Origin: Pseudomonas sp. CAN1
Lineage (GTDB): Bacteria > Pseudomonadota > Gammaproteobacteria > Pseudomonadales > Pseudomonadaceae
Reading direction: 5' to 3'
NCBI RefSeq assembly: GCF_030462585.1
Contig: NZ_JASMRU010000014.1
Location: forward strand, 80,338-138,863
Length of the DNA: 58,526 nucleotides
Made by a program: the position numbers and the translations under genes. The stretch's first letter is position 1; each line of letters opens with the position of its first letter. Shown here piece by piece: positions 36,675 to 44,877 of this stretch. Below the pieces are notes generated by a model, which searched no databases, was not told the DNA's origin, and saw nothing but the letters and a program-made list of their open reading frames with translations.

Positions 36675-36701
36675 GGCGGCCTTGGCGGCCGCCCGCAGGC
36701 G

Positions 36702-37574
36702 TCACTTGGCCGGAGTGAGCTGCAGCACGCGGTCGCGGCCGCCTTCGGCCAGCAGGTAGCCGCCCTTGCCGTCGGGCACGATGGACTGCGGCGCCTTGAG
36801 GAACGACAGGATGGTGCGCGGCTCGCCCTTGCCGTCCCACAGCAGCAGGCGCGCGCGGTGGGTGGAGTCCTCGCTGATCCACAGGCCCCGCGCGTCGCAC
36901 ATCAGGAAGGTGGGCTGGTTCAGGCCGGAGAGCAGGATCGGGTCCTGGCCGTCTTCGCTGAACTGGTGCACCACGCCTTTCTTCTTCTCGGTGTAGAGCA
37001 GCTTGCCGTCGGTGCAGCGGGTGACCGATTCGGTTTCCTGCAGCTTGTCGCGCAGCACGGTCAGCTCGCCATCGCTCCAGCGGTAGCGCATCAGCCGGCC
37101 ATTCTCGCCGCGGTCCTCGATGGCGTAGAGGTGGTCGCCGTCGTCCCACAGGCCCTGCACGGACTGGCCCATGAACAGGTCGGTGAGCTTGCCGTCCTTG
37201 AGCAGTTGTACCGGTCGGCCGTCGGACTCCTGGCTGAACACCCAGCCCCCCTGGGCGGCGATCATGCCGTCGGGCTTGGACAGGCCGTCGATCACCACCT
37301 TGCGCTGGCCGTCGGCGGCAATGCGCAGGATGTTGCCCTGGTCGTTCTTCAGCTCCTGGCTGACCAGCAGCCCGCCGTCGGGCAGCGGCACCAGTGAGGC
37401 GGCTTTCTTGACGTCCTTGTGCAGCACCTCGACGGACCAGCCGTTGGCGGCCTGCACCGGATAGAAGTCCTGCCAGGCGAAGAAGGCGAGGGCGGCGGCG
37501 ATGATGAAGCTGACGCCGGTCAGGGCGAGGCGGAACAGCGAGCGACGGGGCGCGCGCGCGGAATTCTGGGGCAT
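36702..37574 (-). CDS. Membrane-anchored beta-propeller-like protein
   Basis: 290 aa. One N-terminal membrane helix (LFRLALTGVSFIIAAALAFFAWQDFY) follows a basic MPQNSARAPRRS start, so the rest should face the periplasm. The remainder has six or so repeated strand units (LVPLPDGGLLVSQE, GLSKPDGMIAAQGGWVFSQ, VQGLWDDGDHLYAIED, VTRCTDGKLLYTE, LSGLNQPTFLMCDARGLWISED, IVPDGKGGYLLAEGG), like SMP-30/NHL-type propellers. Function unknown. Start 37574 is chosen to fit the signal-anchor; no strong RBS is visible, and an in-frame start further upstream is possible. Confidence 0.75.
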   Translation of the reverse strand: MPQNSARAPRRSLFRLALTGVSFIIAAALAFFAWQDFYPVQAANGWSVEVLHKDVKKAASLVPLPDGGLLVSQELKNDQGNILRIAADGQRKVVIDGLSKPDGMIAAQGGWVFSQESDGRPVQLLKDGKLTDLFMGQSVQGLWDDGDHLYAIEDRGENGRLMRYRWSDGELTVLRDKLQETESVTRCTDGKLLYTEKKKGVVHQFSEDGQDPILLSGLNQPTFLMCDARGLWISEDSTHRARLLLWDGKGEPRTILSFLKAPQSIVPDGKGGYLLAEGGRDRVLQLTPAK

Positions 37575-37831
37575 GGATCGGCTGCCAAAGGAGGGGTGGG
37601 CAGCGCTGGGGCGATCCTTTTGGATTTGTGCCTTCCTGGCGTCCAGCGTGCAGCCGCGCATGGTAACCAGACAGTTCATCGACGGGCTAGCGGCGAAACG
37701 GGTGATCGGCATCACGTCTGCCGCCGCAGGAGTGTCGGCAATCATCGCTCAGCCGACGGTATTGGGACGGAAGTGCCGCGAATAGGCAGGCATCGCTTAG
37801 GGAATTTGCGGCTGTTTGCCGCGTTTGTGGT

Positions 37832-37962
37832 CAATTCTCGGTAATGCGGGAGAATTGGGAAGACGCCCTGATGGCCATTGGCCTACAATTCCTACGTCCT
37901 TTGCTGAGGACAATCCAAACGGCCGTTGCGGACAGGAAGTCCGTAACGGTCGTTTTCTTTTG
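37832..37962 (+). ncRNA. Candidate structured small RNA
   Basis: A 393-bp gap without a gene holds a run of stable hairpins on the plus strand. They are CAATTCTC/GAGAATTG (37832-37857), a short GGCC/GGCC, GTCCT/AGGAC (37896-37911), and finally a 16-bp stem AACGGCCGTTGCGGAC with two G:U pairs and loop AGGAA (37918-37954), followed by TTCTTTTG. The last is an excellent terminator with no plus-strand gene before it. The AGGA in its loop looks like a CsrA/RsmA site. No clear promoter is seen. It might instead serve only the convergent EAL gene. Confidence 0.4.
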
Positions 37963-37967
37963 CCCGC

Positions 37968-38792
37968 TCACTGCGCCGGGCGAACCGGCGTCCTCGTCGC
38001 AGCAGTCGATGCATTGCGGCGCTGCGCGTCCGCGCGCAGGAAGGCGTCCAGGCGGCTCGCCGGCATCGGTTTGCCGAACAGGTAGCCCTGCGCCGCATCG
38101 CAATCCATCTGCTGCAACTGGCGAAGCTGGCCGGGATCCTCGACGCCTTCGGCGATGACCTTCAGGCCCAGCTCGCGGCCCAGTGCCAGGGCGTGCCTGA
38201 GCACGATCAGGCGCCGCGGATCGCCGCTCAGCAGGCTGGTCACCAGGTGGCGGTCCAGCTTCAGTTCGGTGAAGGGCATTTCCACCAGGCGCTGCAGGGT
38301 CGAATGACCGCAACCGAAATCATCGATGGCCAGCCCGCAACCGAGTTCACGCAGGCGCAGGGCATTCTCCAGGCTCACGCCGAGGCCTTGCAGGGGTGAG
38401 GTTTCGGTCAGTTCGAAGGTGATGCGCTGCGGCTCGATGCCCAGTTCCTCGAGCTTCTGTGCGAGCAGTGCCGCCAGCCCCGGCCGGGCGAACTGCTCGG
38501 CTTCCAGGTTGAACGACAGCCGCAGGTCCGCGGCGCCGCTGGCCAGCAGCGCGGCAATGGCCTGCTCCATCAGCTCCAGCAGCATCCCGTCGAGCAGGCC
38601 GGCCTGGCGGATCGCCGGCAGGAATTCGCCGGGCAGCAGCATTGCGCCTTTTTCCGCTCGCCAGCGGGCGAGCACCTCGAACCCGTAGACACGCGCCGAA
38701 GCGACCGCCACCTTGGGTTGCAGGTAGGCGCAGAGCCCCCCTGAATCAGGCAGGCGAGGGAACGGCAAGGGCAGGGCGGACAGCGAAGTCAT
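37968..38792 (-). CDS. EAL-domain c-di-GMP phosphodiesterase
   Basis: 274 aa, almost only an EAL domain (about residues 15-262). The signature reads EVLARW rather than EALxR, but the other metal and catalytic residues are present: N in LSFNLEAEQF, E in FELTET, DD in AIDDFGCGHST, K in ELKLDRHL, E in IAEGVED and Q in QGYLFGKP. It probably hydrolyses c-di-GMP in the cytoplasm. No membrane or sensory domain. The start at 38792 has GGGAG seven bases upstream; the upstream extension of the ORF is low-complexity and rejected. Divergent from otsB across 307 bp. Confidence 0.88.
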   Translation of the reverse strand: MTSLSALPLPFPRLPDSGGLCAYLQPKVAVASARVYGFEVLARWRAEKGAMLLPGEFLPAIRQAGLLDGMLLELMEQAIAALLASGAADLRLSFNLEAEQFARPGLAALLAQKLEELGIEPQRITFELTETSPLQGLGVSLENALRLRELGCGLAIDDFGCGHSTLQRLVEMPFTELKLDRHLVTSLLSGDPRRLIVLRHALALGRELGLKVIAEGVEDPGQLRQLQQMDCDAAQGYLFGKPMPASRLDAFLRADAQRRNASTAATRTPVRPAQ

Positions 38793-39099
38793 GGACAGCT
38801 CCCGAAGGAAGGTTCGGTCACATTGTCGGAGTTGTGCCTTGGACAATGAGGCATAACTTTCCATTTCGGCTGTAGGGGAAGTCCTATTCGTAGAATTTTC
38901 CCTCAGACGACTTTTTTCATCTCCGCCTGACCCTTGCCCTGACTGGCTCCTGCGCCGTTTCTGATATGCCGGGTCGCTCTGCGGCGGCACTTGCGGTCGA
39001 CCCTGGCGGTCTCGCATGTTAGGGTCCTTGGGCTCCCTTTCACGTCCGCAACGGCTACCCACGGCCGCGCGGCACGTCCTGAACATGGAGAAATGGCTC

Positions 39100-39915
39100 A
39101 TGTCACGTCCCGTACCAAGGGGACCTGTCGACACCGCCATGGTCCCGCATAGCGAGGCCTCAGCCACTGCGCTGCTGAACCTCTGGCTCAGCCGACCTCA
39201 GCAGACCGCATTGTTCCTGGATGTCGACGGAACCCTCCTGGACATCGCCGAATCGCCCGACGCAGTCGTCGTACCGCGCGGGTTGCTCGATGCGCTCACG
39301 CAACTGCATCGCAGACTCGACGGTGCCCTGGCCCTCATCAGCGGCCGCCCGGTCGAAGAACTCGACCGGCTCTTGCAACCCTTGCGCCTCGCCGCCAGCG
39401 GCGGCCACGGCGCCCACTGGCGCGAAACCGGCGGCAGCCCGTTGCGCCGTACCACCAAGGACCTGCCCGCCTGCATGCGGGTGCGCTTGAACGCCCTGGC
39501 CAACCGCCATGTCGGCATCCAGGTCGAGGACAAGGGCAGCAGCTACGCGCTGCACTATCGCTCCGCGCCCTCGCTGGCCACCGAACTGCGCGCCGAACTA
39601 CAGGCGTTGTTGCGCGGCCCGGAAGGCGCCGGGCTGCGCTTGCTCAACGGCAAGCAGGTCTACGAAGTCGTCCCTGAAGGCGTCGACAAGGCCCAGGCGA
39701 TCCAGCGGCTGCTGGGCATGCCGGGCTTTGCCGGGCGCCTGCCGCTGTACATCGGCGACGACGTCACCGACGAACCCGCCATCGCGTTGATGCCGGCCCT
39801 GGGCGGCCTCGGCCTCTCGGTCGGGCGTGCCTTGCCCGGTGCCAGCGCGGTGTTCAGCGACGCGGAGCAAGTCCGTGAAGCACTCATGCAAGCAGCAGGA
39901 GGCAATCACCGATGA
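39100..39915 (+). CDS. otsB: Trehalose-6-phosphate phosphatase
   Basis: 271 aa, HAD superfamily. The nucleophile motif FLDVDGTLLDIAESPD, ALISGRPVEEL, and the Mg-binding YIGDDVTDEPA are all present. It removes phosphate from trehalose-6-phosphate in the cytoplasm, the second step of the OtsAB pathway. ATG at 39100 follows GGAG; the upstream ATG at 39085 is a weaker choice. It overlaps the GH15 gene by four bases. The 307-bp leader (38793-39099) holds no obvious box or repeat that I can name. Confidence 0.94.
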   Translation: MSRPVPRGPVDTAMVPHSEASATALLNLWLSRPQQTALFLDVDGTLLDIAESPDAVVVPRGLLDALTQLHRRLDGALALISGRPVEELDRLLQPLRLAASGGHGAHWRETGGSPLRRTTKDLPACMRVRLNALANRHVGIQVEDKGSSYALHYRSAPSLATELRAELQALLRGPEGAGLRLLNGKQVYEVVPEGVDKAQAIQRLLGMPGFAGRLPLYIGDDVTDEPAIALMPALGGLGLSVGRALPGASAVFSDAEQVREALMQAAGGNHR

Positions 39916-41711
39916 CGAACCGGCACGAAGGTGCTCTGGAACTGGGCCTGATCGGCAACTGCCGGGTGGCCGCCCTGGTCAACCCGCAGGCACGCCTGGT
40001 CTGGTGGTGCTACCCGAACTTCGACAGCGACCCGGCGTTCTCCCGGCTACTGGCCGGCGATGACGAGAAAGGCTTTGCCGACGTGGTGCTGGAGAACCAG
40101 GTCAGCAGTACGTCCGACTACCAGCGCAACACGGCGATCATCACCACCGTGCTGTGCGACGACAACGGCGGCGCGGTGCGCATCACCGACTTCGCCCCGC
40201 GCTTCCTGCAGCACGGCCACCTCTATCGCCCGGCGCAGCTGTGCCGGCTGATCGAGCCCATCGAAGGCGTGCCGAAGATCACCCTGCGCGTACGCCCGAC
40301 CCATGGCTACGGCAAGCCCAGCCAGGGCGCCAGTGGTTCCAGCTACATCCGCTACCTGGAGGGCGACGAGCCGCTGCGCCTGACCACCGATGCGCCGCTG
40401 GCCTACATCCAGCACGAGACGCCGTTCGCCCTGCGCCACCCGGTGAGCCTGGTGATCGGCCTGGACGAGCCGTTGGGCAACGCCCCCGGCGAGGTGGTCC
40501 GCGATTACCTCAAGCGCACCGAGAACCACTGGCACGACTGGGTTCGCGGCCTGGCCATCTGCTTTGAATGGCAGCAGGTGGTGATCCGCTCGGCCATCAC
40601 CCTCAAGCTGTGCAACTTCGAGGACACCGGCGCGATCGTCGCCGCCGCCACCACCTCGCTGCCCGAGGCGCCGGACTCCCAGCGCAACTGGGACTACCGC
40701 TACTGCTGGCTGCGCGACGCCTACTTCGTGATCCTCGCCCTCAACCGCCTGGGCGCCACGCGGACCATGGAGGGCTACATCGACTTCATCACCACGGTGG
40801 CCAGCGGCGACGCCCCGCTCAAGCCGCTGTACGGCATCATCCCCAACCAGGACCTCACCGAGCGCATCGAGCCGGACCTCGCCGGCTTCCTCAATCACGC
40901 CCCGGTGCGCGTCGGCAATCAGGCGGTGGAGCAGACCCAGCACGACGTGTTCGGCTCGGTGGCCCTGGCGGTGCTGCAGAGCTTTGTCGACGAACGCCTG
41001 CCCAACCCCAGCAGCGAGGGCATGCTGCAACTGCTGGAAAACCTTGCCGCGAAGGCCGTACATGCCGCCTTCGAGCCTGATGCCGGCATCTGGGAATACC
41101 GTGGCCGCCAGCGCGTCCACACCCATTCCGCGCTGCTCTGCTGGGTAGCCTGTGACCGCGTCGGGCGTATCGCCAAGCGCCTGGGCCGCAGCGACGAGGC
41201 CAGCGGCTGGATGCAGAAGGCCGCCGGCCTGCGCGAGCGCATCCTTGCCGAGGCCTGGAGCGAGAAGAAACAGTGTTTCACGGGCGCCTTCGGCCACGAC
41301 GACCTCGATGCCAGCGTGCTGCTGATGAACGAGCTGGGCATCATCGAGGCCGATGACCCGCGCTTTGTCGCCACGGTCGAATGCATCGGCCGCGAGCTCA
41401 ACGTCAACGGACAGATGCTGCGCTACGCCGCCGCCGATGATTTCGGCGTGCCGGAAACCGCCTTCCTGGTGGTCAAGTTCTGGTACCTCGATGCGCTTGC
41501 CGCCATTGGCCGCACCGACGAGGCGCGCCAGTTGTTCGAACAGCTGGTGGCCGCGCGCAATAGCTACGGGCTGCTCTCCGAGGACTTGCATCCGCAAACG
41601 GGCGAGCTGTGGGGGAACATCCCGCAGACCTACTCCATGGCCGGGCTGATCAACTCCGCCATGCGCCTCTCCATCGGCTGGGAGGAGGGTCTATGTCGCG
41701 CCTCGTGGTGA
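39912..41711 (+). CDS. GH15 family glycoside hydrolase in the trehalose operon
   Basis: 599 aa glucoamylase-type (alpha/alpha)6 barrel with an N-terminal beta domain (ALELGLIGNCRVAALVNPQARLVWWCYPNFDSDPAFSRLL). Conserved segments include RNWDYRYCWLRDAYFVILAL and the late SYGLLSEDLHPQTGELWGNIPQTYSMAGLINSA. GH15 enzymes cleave alpha-linked glucose, and some relatives are trehalases. It lies between otsB and otsA, overlapping both (4 and 19 bp), so the three are translated together. Whether it degrades trehalose, glycogen or maltodextrin is not clear. No signal peptide. Confidence 0.92.
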   Translation: MTNRHEGALELGLIGNCRVAALVNPQARLVWWCYPNFDSDPAFSRLLAGDDEKGFADVVLENQVSSTSDYQRNTAIITTVLCDDNGGAVRITDFAPRFLQHGHLYRPAQLCRLIEPIEGVPKITLRVRPTHGYGKPSQGASGSSYIRYLEGDEPLRLTTDAPLAYIQHETPFALRHPVSLVIGLDEPLGNAPGEVVRDYLKRTENHWHDWVRGLAICFEWQQVVIRSAITLKLCNFEDTGAIVAAATTSLPEAPDSQRNWDYRYCWLRDAYFVILALNRLGATRTMEGYIDFITTVASGDAPLKPLYGIIPNQDLTERIEPDLAGFLNHAPVRVGNQAVEQTQHDVFGSVALAVLQSFVDERLPNPSSEGMLQLLENLAAKAVHAAFEPDAGIWEYRGRQRVHTHSALLCWVACDRVGRIAKRLGRSDEASGWMQKAAGLRERILAEAWSEKKQCFTGAFGHDDLDASVLLMNELGIIEADDPRFVATVECIGRELNVNGQMLRYAAADDFGVPETAFLVVKFWYLDALAAIGRTDEARQLFEQLVAARNSYGLLSEDLHPQTGELWGNIPQTYSMAGLINSAMRLSIGWEEGLCRASW

Positions 41712-43102
41712 TTTCCAACCGGGTCGCGATCGCCGACGAGAACGGCCCGGCACCCGGCGGGCTGGCGGTGGCGGTGGATGCCGCCATGCGCAACCGCGAG
41801 GGCATCTGGTTCGGCTGGAGCGGCGCGAAGGCCGAGGAGCCGGGCCCGCCGACCATGGTGCAGCGCGACAACCTGCAGTACATCCTCACCGACCTGCACC
41901 CGCAGGACTTCGACGAGTACTACAACGGCTTCGCCAACCGCGTGCTCTGGCCGATCCTGCATTACCGGGTCGACCTCGCCGAGTTCAACGAGGCCGAGTT
42001 CGGCGGCTACCAGCGGGTCAACGAGTTCTTCGCCGAGCGCCTGAGCCCGCTGCTGGAGGAGGACGATGTCCTCTGGGTCCACGACTACCACCTGATTCCC
42101 CTGGCCGCGGCCCTGAGGCAGCGCGGGCACGCCAACCGCATCGGTTTCTTCCTGCACATCCCGATGCCACCGGCCGACCTGATCACCGCGCTGCCGCACC
42201 ACGACGAACTGATCCGCGCGCTCACCGAATACAACCTGATCGGCTTCCAGACCGAGAACGACGCCAGCAACTTCGCCCGCTACCTGACCCGCGTGGTCGG
42301 CGCGGCGACCCCTGACGGCCGGCGTTATCACCTGGAAGACCAGCACTTCCGCGTCGGGGTCTTCCCGGTGGGCGTGGACGCCGCCGGCTTCCGCCAGCTC
42401 GCCGAAGAGGCCTCGCAGAGCCAGGCCGCCGAGGACCTGCGCGAAAGCCTGGGCGGACGCGCGCTGATGGTGGGGGTGGATCGCCTCGACTATTCCAAGG
42501 GCATCGTCAACCGGCTGGACGGCTACGAGCGCTTCCTGGAGCGCAACCCGGACTGGCACAACCGTGTGACCTGCCTGCAGATATCACCGGGCAGCCGCCA
42601 GGACATTCCCGAGTACGCCGACATCGACGCCGCCGTCAGCGCGCGGGTCGGGCACATCAACGGGCGTTTTGGTGCCGTGTCCTGGGTGCCGCTGCGCTAT
42701 GTGGCACGCAACCACCAGCGCGCCGATATCGCCATGGTCATGCGTCATGCGCGCATCGGCCTGGTGACGCCGCTGCGCGACGGCATGAACCTGGTGGCCA
42801 AGGAATTCGTCGCCGCCCAGGACCCGGACGATCCCGGTGTGCTCATCCTCTCCCAGTTCGCCGGTGCCGCAGCCGAACTGGGTGGCGCGCTGATCATCAA
42901 CCCCCACGACCGCGACGCCCTGGCCGACGCCATGCTCAAAGCCCTGCGCATGCCCCTCAAGGAACGCCAGGCTCGCCACCGTGACATGTACGCCGTGTTG
43001 GAAGCCAACGACATCCGCTTCTGGGGCCCGAGCTTCATCGACGCCCTGACACGGCCGGGCAGGGCGCTGAACTGGTTGTCGAACCATTACCTCAGCCACT
43101 GA
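41693..43102 (+). CDS. otsA: Trehalose-6-phosphate synthase
   Basis: 469 aa GT20 glycosyltransferase. SRLVVISNRVA at the start, the glycine-rich PAPGGLAVAVD loop, DVLWVHDYHLIPLAAALR, and VGVDRLDYSKGIVNRLDGYERFL (the Arg/Lys that bind the UDP-glucose phosphates) are all in place. It joins glucose from UDP-glucose to glucose-6-phosphate. The start at 41693 lies inside the end of the GH15 gene, with GGAGGAG before it. Last gene of the operon, followed by a strong terminator. Trehalose protects against osmotic and drying stress. Confidence 0.96.
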   Translation: MSRLVVISNRVAIADENGPAPGGLAVAVDAAMRNREGIWFGWSGAKAEEPGPPTMVQRDNLQYILTDLHPQDFDEYYNGFANRVLWPILHYRVDLAEFNEAEFGGYQRVNEFFAERLSPLLEEDDVLWVHDYHLIPLAAALRQRGHANRIGFFLHIPMPPADLITALPHHDELIRALTEYNLIGFQTENDASNFARYLTRVVGAATPDGRRYHLEDQHFRVGVFPVGVDAAGFRQLAEEASQSQAAEDLRESLGGRALMVGVDRLDYSKGIVNRLDGYERFLERNPDWHNRVTCLQISPGSRQDIPEYADIDAAVSARVGHINGRFGAVSWVPLRYVARNHQRADIAMVMRHARIGLVTPLRDGMNLVAKEFVAAQDPDDPGVLILSQFAGAAAELGGALIINPHDRDALADAMLKALRMPLKERQARHRDMYAVLEANDIRFWGPSFIDALTRPGRALNWLSNHYLSH

Positions 43103-43107
43103 AACGC

Positions 43108-43131
43108 AAAACCCCGCCATGGCGGGGTTTT
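43108..43131 (+). terminator. Terminator after otsA
   Basis: AAAACCCCGCC-AT-GGCGGGGTTTT, a perfect stem flanked by A and T tracts. It can also serve the convergent 55-aa gene. Confidence 0.9.
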
Positions 43132-43149
43132 CTTCATGCATTCAAACGC

Positions 43150-43317
43150 TCAGGGCGCTGGCTTCTTGCCATCGGATTTCGCCCACTGCGACTTTCGCTC
43201 GACCTTCACTGCCAGCTGGCCAACGGGGATTTCCTGGATTTCGCCACCCTGGGAGAGGAAGGCGGCAATCTTTTCATCGAGCTCCGAACGTTCGCGAATC
43301 AGCTGTGAATCAGTCAT
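43150..43317 (-). CDS. Small conserved hypothetical protein, 55 aa
   Basis: MTDSQLIRERSELDEKIAAFLSQGGEIQEIPVGQLAVKVERKSQWAKSDGKKPAP: an N-terminal helix, the turn FLSQGGEIQEIPVG and a basic tail. I recognise the general type of short helix-turn proteins (xxAFLxxGGxIxxIPxG) common in Pseudomonas, but no function. AGGTGA precedes the ATG at 43317; a start nine codons upstream is possible. It is convergent with otsA and divergent from the cold-shock gene. Confidence 0.65.
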   Translation of the reverse strand: MTDSQLIRERSELDEKIAAFLSQGGEIQEIPVGQLAVKVERKSQWAKSDGKKPAP

Positions 43318-43559
43318 GAAGTCACCTATGCGTTGGGGCGCCAAACCGGCCCGGCCAGACTACACGGGTTTCACTTGACGTGCCGGGAAAGCTCGACCAT
43401 TTGTCAAAATCGCACCCGACCAACAAAAAAAGCTATGAATCGGCGCCAAACCTTGTATTCTGCATGGGCTGCCTGCCCAGTAACGAGTTCCGCGACTTGA
43501 TGTTCTTCTACAAGATGCTCCATCTCCTCGGCACCTCTTCACTACGCATTCAGCTCATC

Positions 43560-43580
43560 GCCGGTCGGCTTTCGGCCGGC
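43560..43580 (+). promoter_or_regulatory. 5'-UTR hairpin before the cold-shock gene
   Basis: An 8-bp GC-rich stem (GCCGGTCG / CGGCCGGC with one G:U pair) with loop GCTTT lies 14 bases before the AGGAG ribosome site, followed by pyrimidine-rich sequence (CTTTAGCATTCTTTT). It may be an attenuator or a temperature-sensitive leader element; the 291-bp upstream gap suggests a long leader. Confidence 0.4.
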
Positions 43581-43608
43581 CTTTAGCATTCTTTTAGGAG
43601 ACAACATC

Positions 43609-43818
43609 ATGTCCGATCGTCAAAACGGCATCGTCAAGTGGTTCAACGCTGAGAAGGGCTTCGGCTTCATCACCCCGGAAAGCGGCCCGGACGTATTCGT
43701 TCACTTCCGTCAGATCGAAGGCAACGGCTACAAGTCCCTCGACGAAGGCCAGAAGGTCAGCTTCGTTGTGACTGCCGGCCAGAAAGGCCCGCAAGCTGAA
43801 CAAGTTCGCGCTGTCTAA
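43609..43818 (+). CDS. Cold-shock-domain protein
   Basis: 69 aa single OB-fold CSD. RNP1 is KGFGFI and RNP2 VFVHF, in [52 protein letters not shown]. It binds single-stranded RNA/DNA and acts as an RNA chaperone. Closest in style to Pseudomonas CapB/CspA-like proteins; which paralogue it is cannot be told. Strong TTAGGAG RBS. A long leader with a hairpin precedes it and a strong terminator follows, so it is monocistronic. Confidence 0.95.
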   Translation: MSDRQNGIVKWFNAEKGFGFITPESGPDVFVHFRQIEGNGYKSLDEGQKVSFVVTAGQKGPQAEQVRAV

Positions 43819-43833
43819 TCGACATCGCTGACG

Positions 43834-43861
43834 AAAAACCCCGCCTCGGCGGGGTTTTTTT
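43834..43861 (+). terminator. Terminator after the cold-shock gene
   Basis: AAAAACCCCGCC-TC-GGCGGGGTTTTT with a further T run. The rest of the 267-bp gap to the lipoprotein gene shows nothing else I can name. Confidence 0.9.
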
Positions 43862-44085
43862 ATGCCTGCGTGAAAGTGGCACCGTGAGGCTGCCACGCTC
43901 CGGGAACGTTCCGGGACGAACGGCACGAAAGCGCGAACTTGAGCCCGCGATCGAACATTTCCTACGTGCCCGGTGTCTCATTGGGCGAGGAAAAGTCTGG
44001 CCTCCGCCTGCGCCCTCGGCTTATATAACCCCTTCGCCGCTGTAGACCCGCAGGGATGGCGGCCCCACGAGATCAAGGAACGATG

Positions 44086-44505
44086 ATGCGACGAGTCATG
44101 ACGATTCTGTTCGCCGCTGCCCTGTTGCAGGGCTGTGCGCACCGCAATACCGGCATCCAGTGCGAAGACAACTTCAACTCTGCGGGTGGTTTCATTGCCG
44201 GCAAGACCTACAACTCCAGCGTCGTATTCGACCACCTGGCCCCCGAGAAGGCCTTCCACAACGCGCAGAAGGCGCTGCTGAAGGAAGGCTTCTCCATCGA
44301 TTCCGCCGATGACGAGCGCGGCATCATCTCCGCCCACCAGGGCGTCATCCTGAGTACCCGCACGGCGCCGATGAGCATCGTGGTCGAGGAAGCCGGCAAG
44401 GGCAGCAAGGTCAGCTACATCTTCACCACCGCCGGTGGCATGTACACCACCGATGGCGTGGTGCGCGATGGCTTCTGCCGCCTGGCGGACGGGATGCGCG
44501 AGTAG
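44086..44505 (+). CDS. Putative lipoprotein
   Basis: 139 aa. Signal peptide MRRVMTILFAAALLQGC with lipobox LLQGC, so Cys17 should be lipidated. The mature part (FNSAGGFIAGKTYNSSVVFDHLAPEKAFHNAQKALLKEGFSIDSADDERGIISAHQGV...) resembles small periplasmic lipoproteins of unknown function. Two ATGs occur in a row; the second (44086) has better spacing to AAGGA. The TAG stop (44503-44505) is part of the following family B repeat. Not in an obvious operon. Confidence 0.8.
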   Translation: MRRVMTILFAAALLQGCAHRNTGIQCEDNFNSAGGFIAGKTYNSSVVFDHLAPEKAFHNAQKALLKEGFSIDSADDERGIISAHQGVILSTRTAPMSIVVEEAGKGSKVSYIFTTAGGMYTTDGVVRDGFCRLADGMRE

Positions 44506-44656
44506 GAGCGGACTCCGTCCGCGATGGTTTCCCTTCGCTCGGAGCTTCTGGAGCGGACGCCTGGATGGAATCTGCGTGCTCTACGCCGTCCTACCGGCCA
44601 AGTTCCCTGATCTTCCTCCGTAAAGTGAGGCGATCGCGGACGGAGTCCGCTCCTAC
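44502..44656. repeat. REP-type inverted pair, family B, long spacer
   Basis: Arms GTAGGAGCGGACTCCGTCC and its reverse complement, separated by about 110 bases, much more than in the other copies. The left end supplies the stop codon of the lipoprotein gene and the right end that of the convergent DUF2798 gene. Confidence 0.85.
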
Positions 44657-44877
44657 GTCTTGACCAGCTTCTCGACCAGGCGGCGCGTCAGGGGTGAGAT
44701 GACCAGCACCAGCGGAAAGGCGATGCTCCAGCTGGTGAGCCACGCGCCCAGCCATAGCTGGGCAAAGGCCGGCGCCAGGCCGACCGCGCGCCAGGTGGAA
44801 AGGCCGGAGACCAGCAGCGTCATCACGCCGGACAGGATCAGTGCGAACTGCAGCGGGGCGTAGCGGCGGGCGATCAT
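44653..44877 (-). CDS. DUF2798 family membrane protein
   Basis: 74 aa with two membrane helices (FALILSGVMTLLVSGLSTWRAVG and WLGAWLTSWSIAFPLVLVISPLTRRLVEKLV), the complete DUF2798 pattern. It is translationally coupled (4-bp overlap) to the flavodoxin-fold oxidoreductase upstream, a frequent pairing. Its stop codon comes from the family B repeat. Function unknown; it is expected to be induced with the oxidoreductase by the MerR regulator. Confidence 0.85.
   Translation of the reverse strand: MIARRYAPLQFALILSGVMTLLVSGLSTWRAVGLAPAFAQLWLGAWLTSWSIAFPLVLVISPLTRRLVEKLVKT

Noticed and set aside
37844-38158. A 104-aa plus-strand frame starting inside the candidate sRNA
   Set aside because: It runs through a terminator-like hairpin and antisense to the EAL gene, has no convincing RBS and a non-protein-like C-terminal half.
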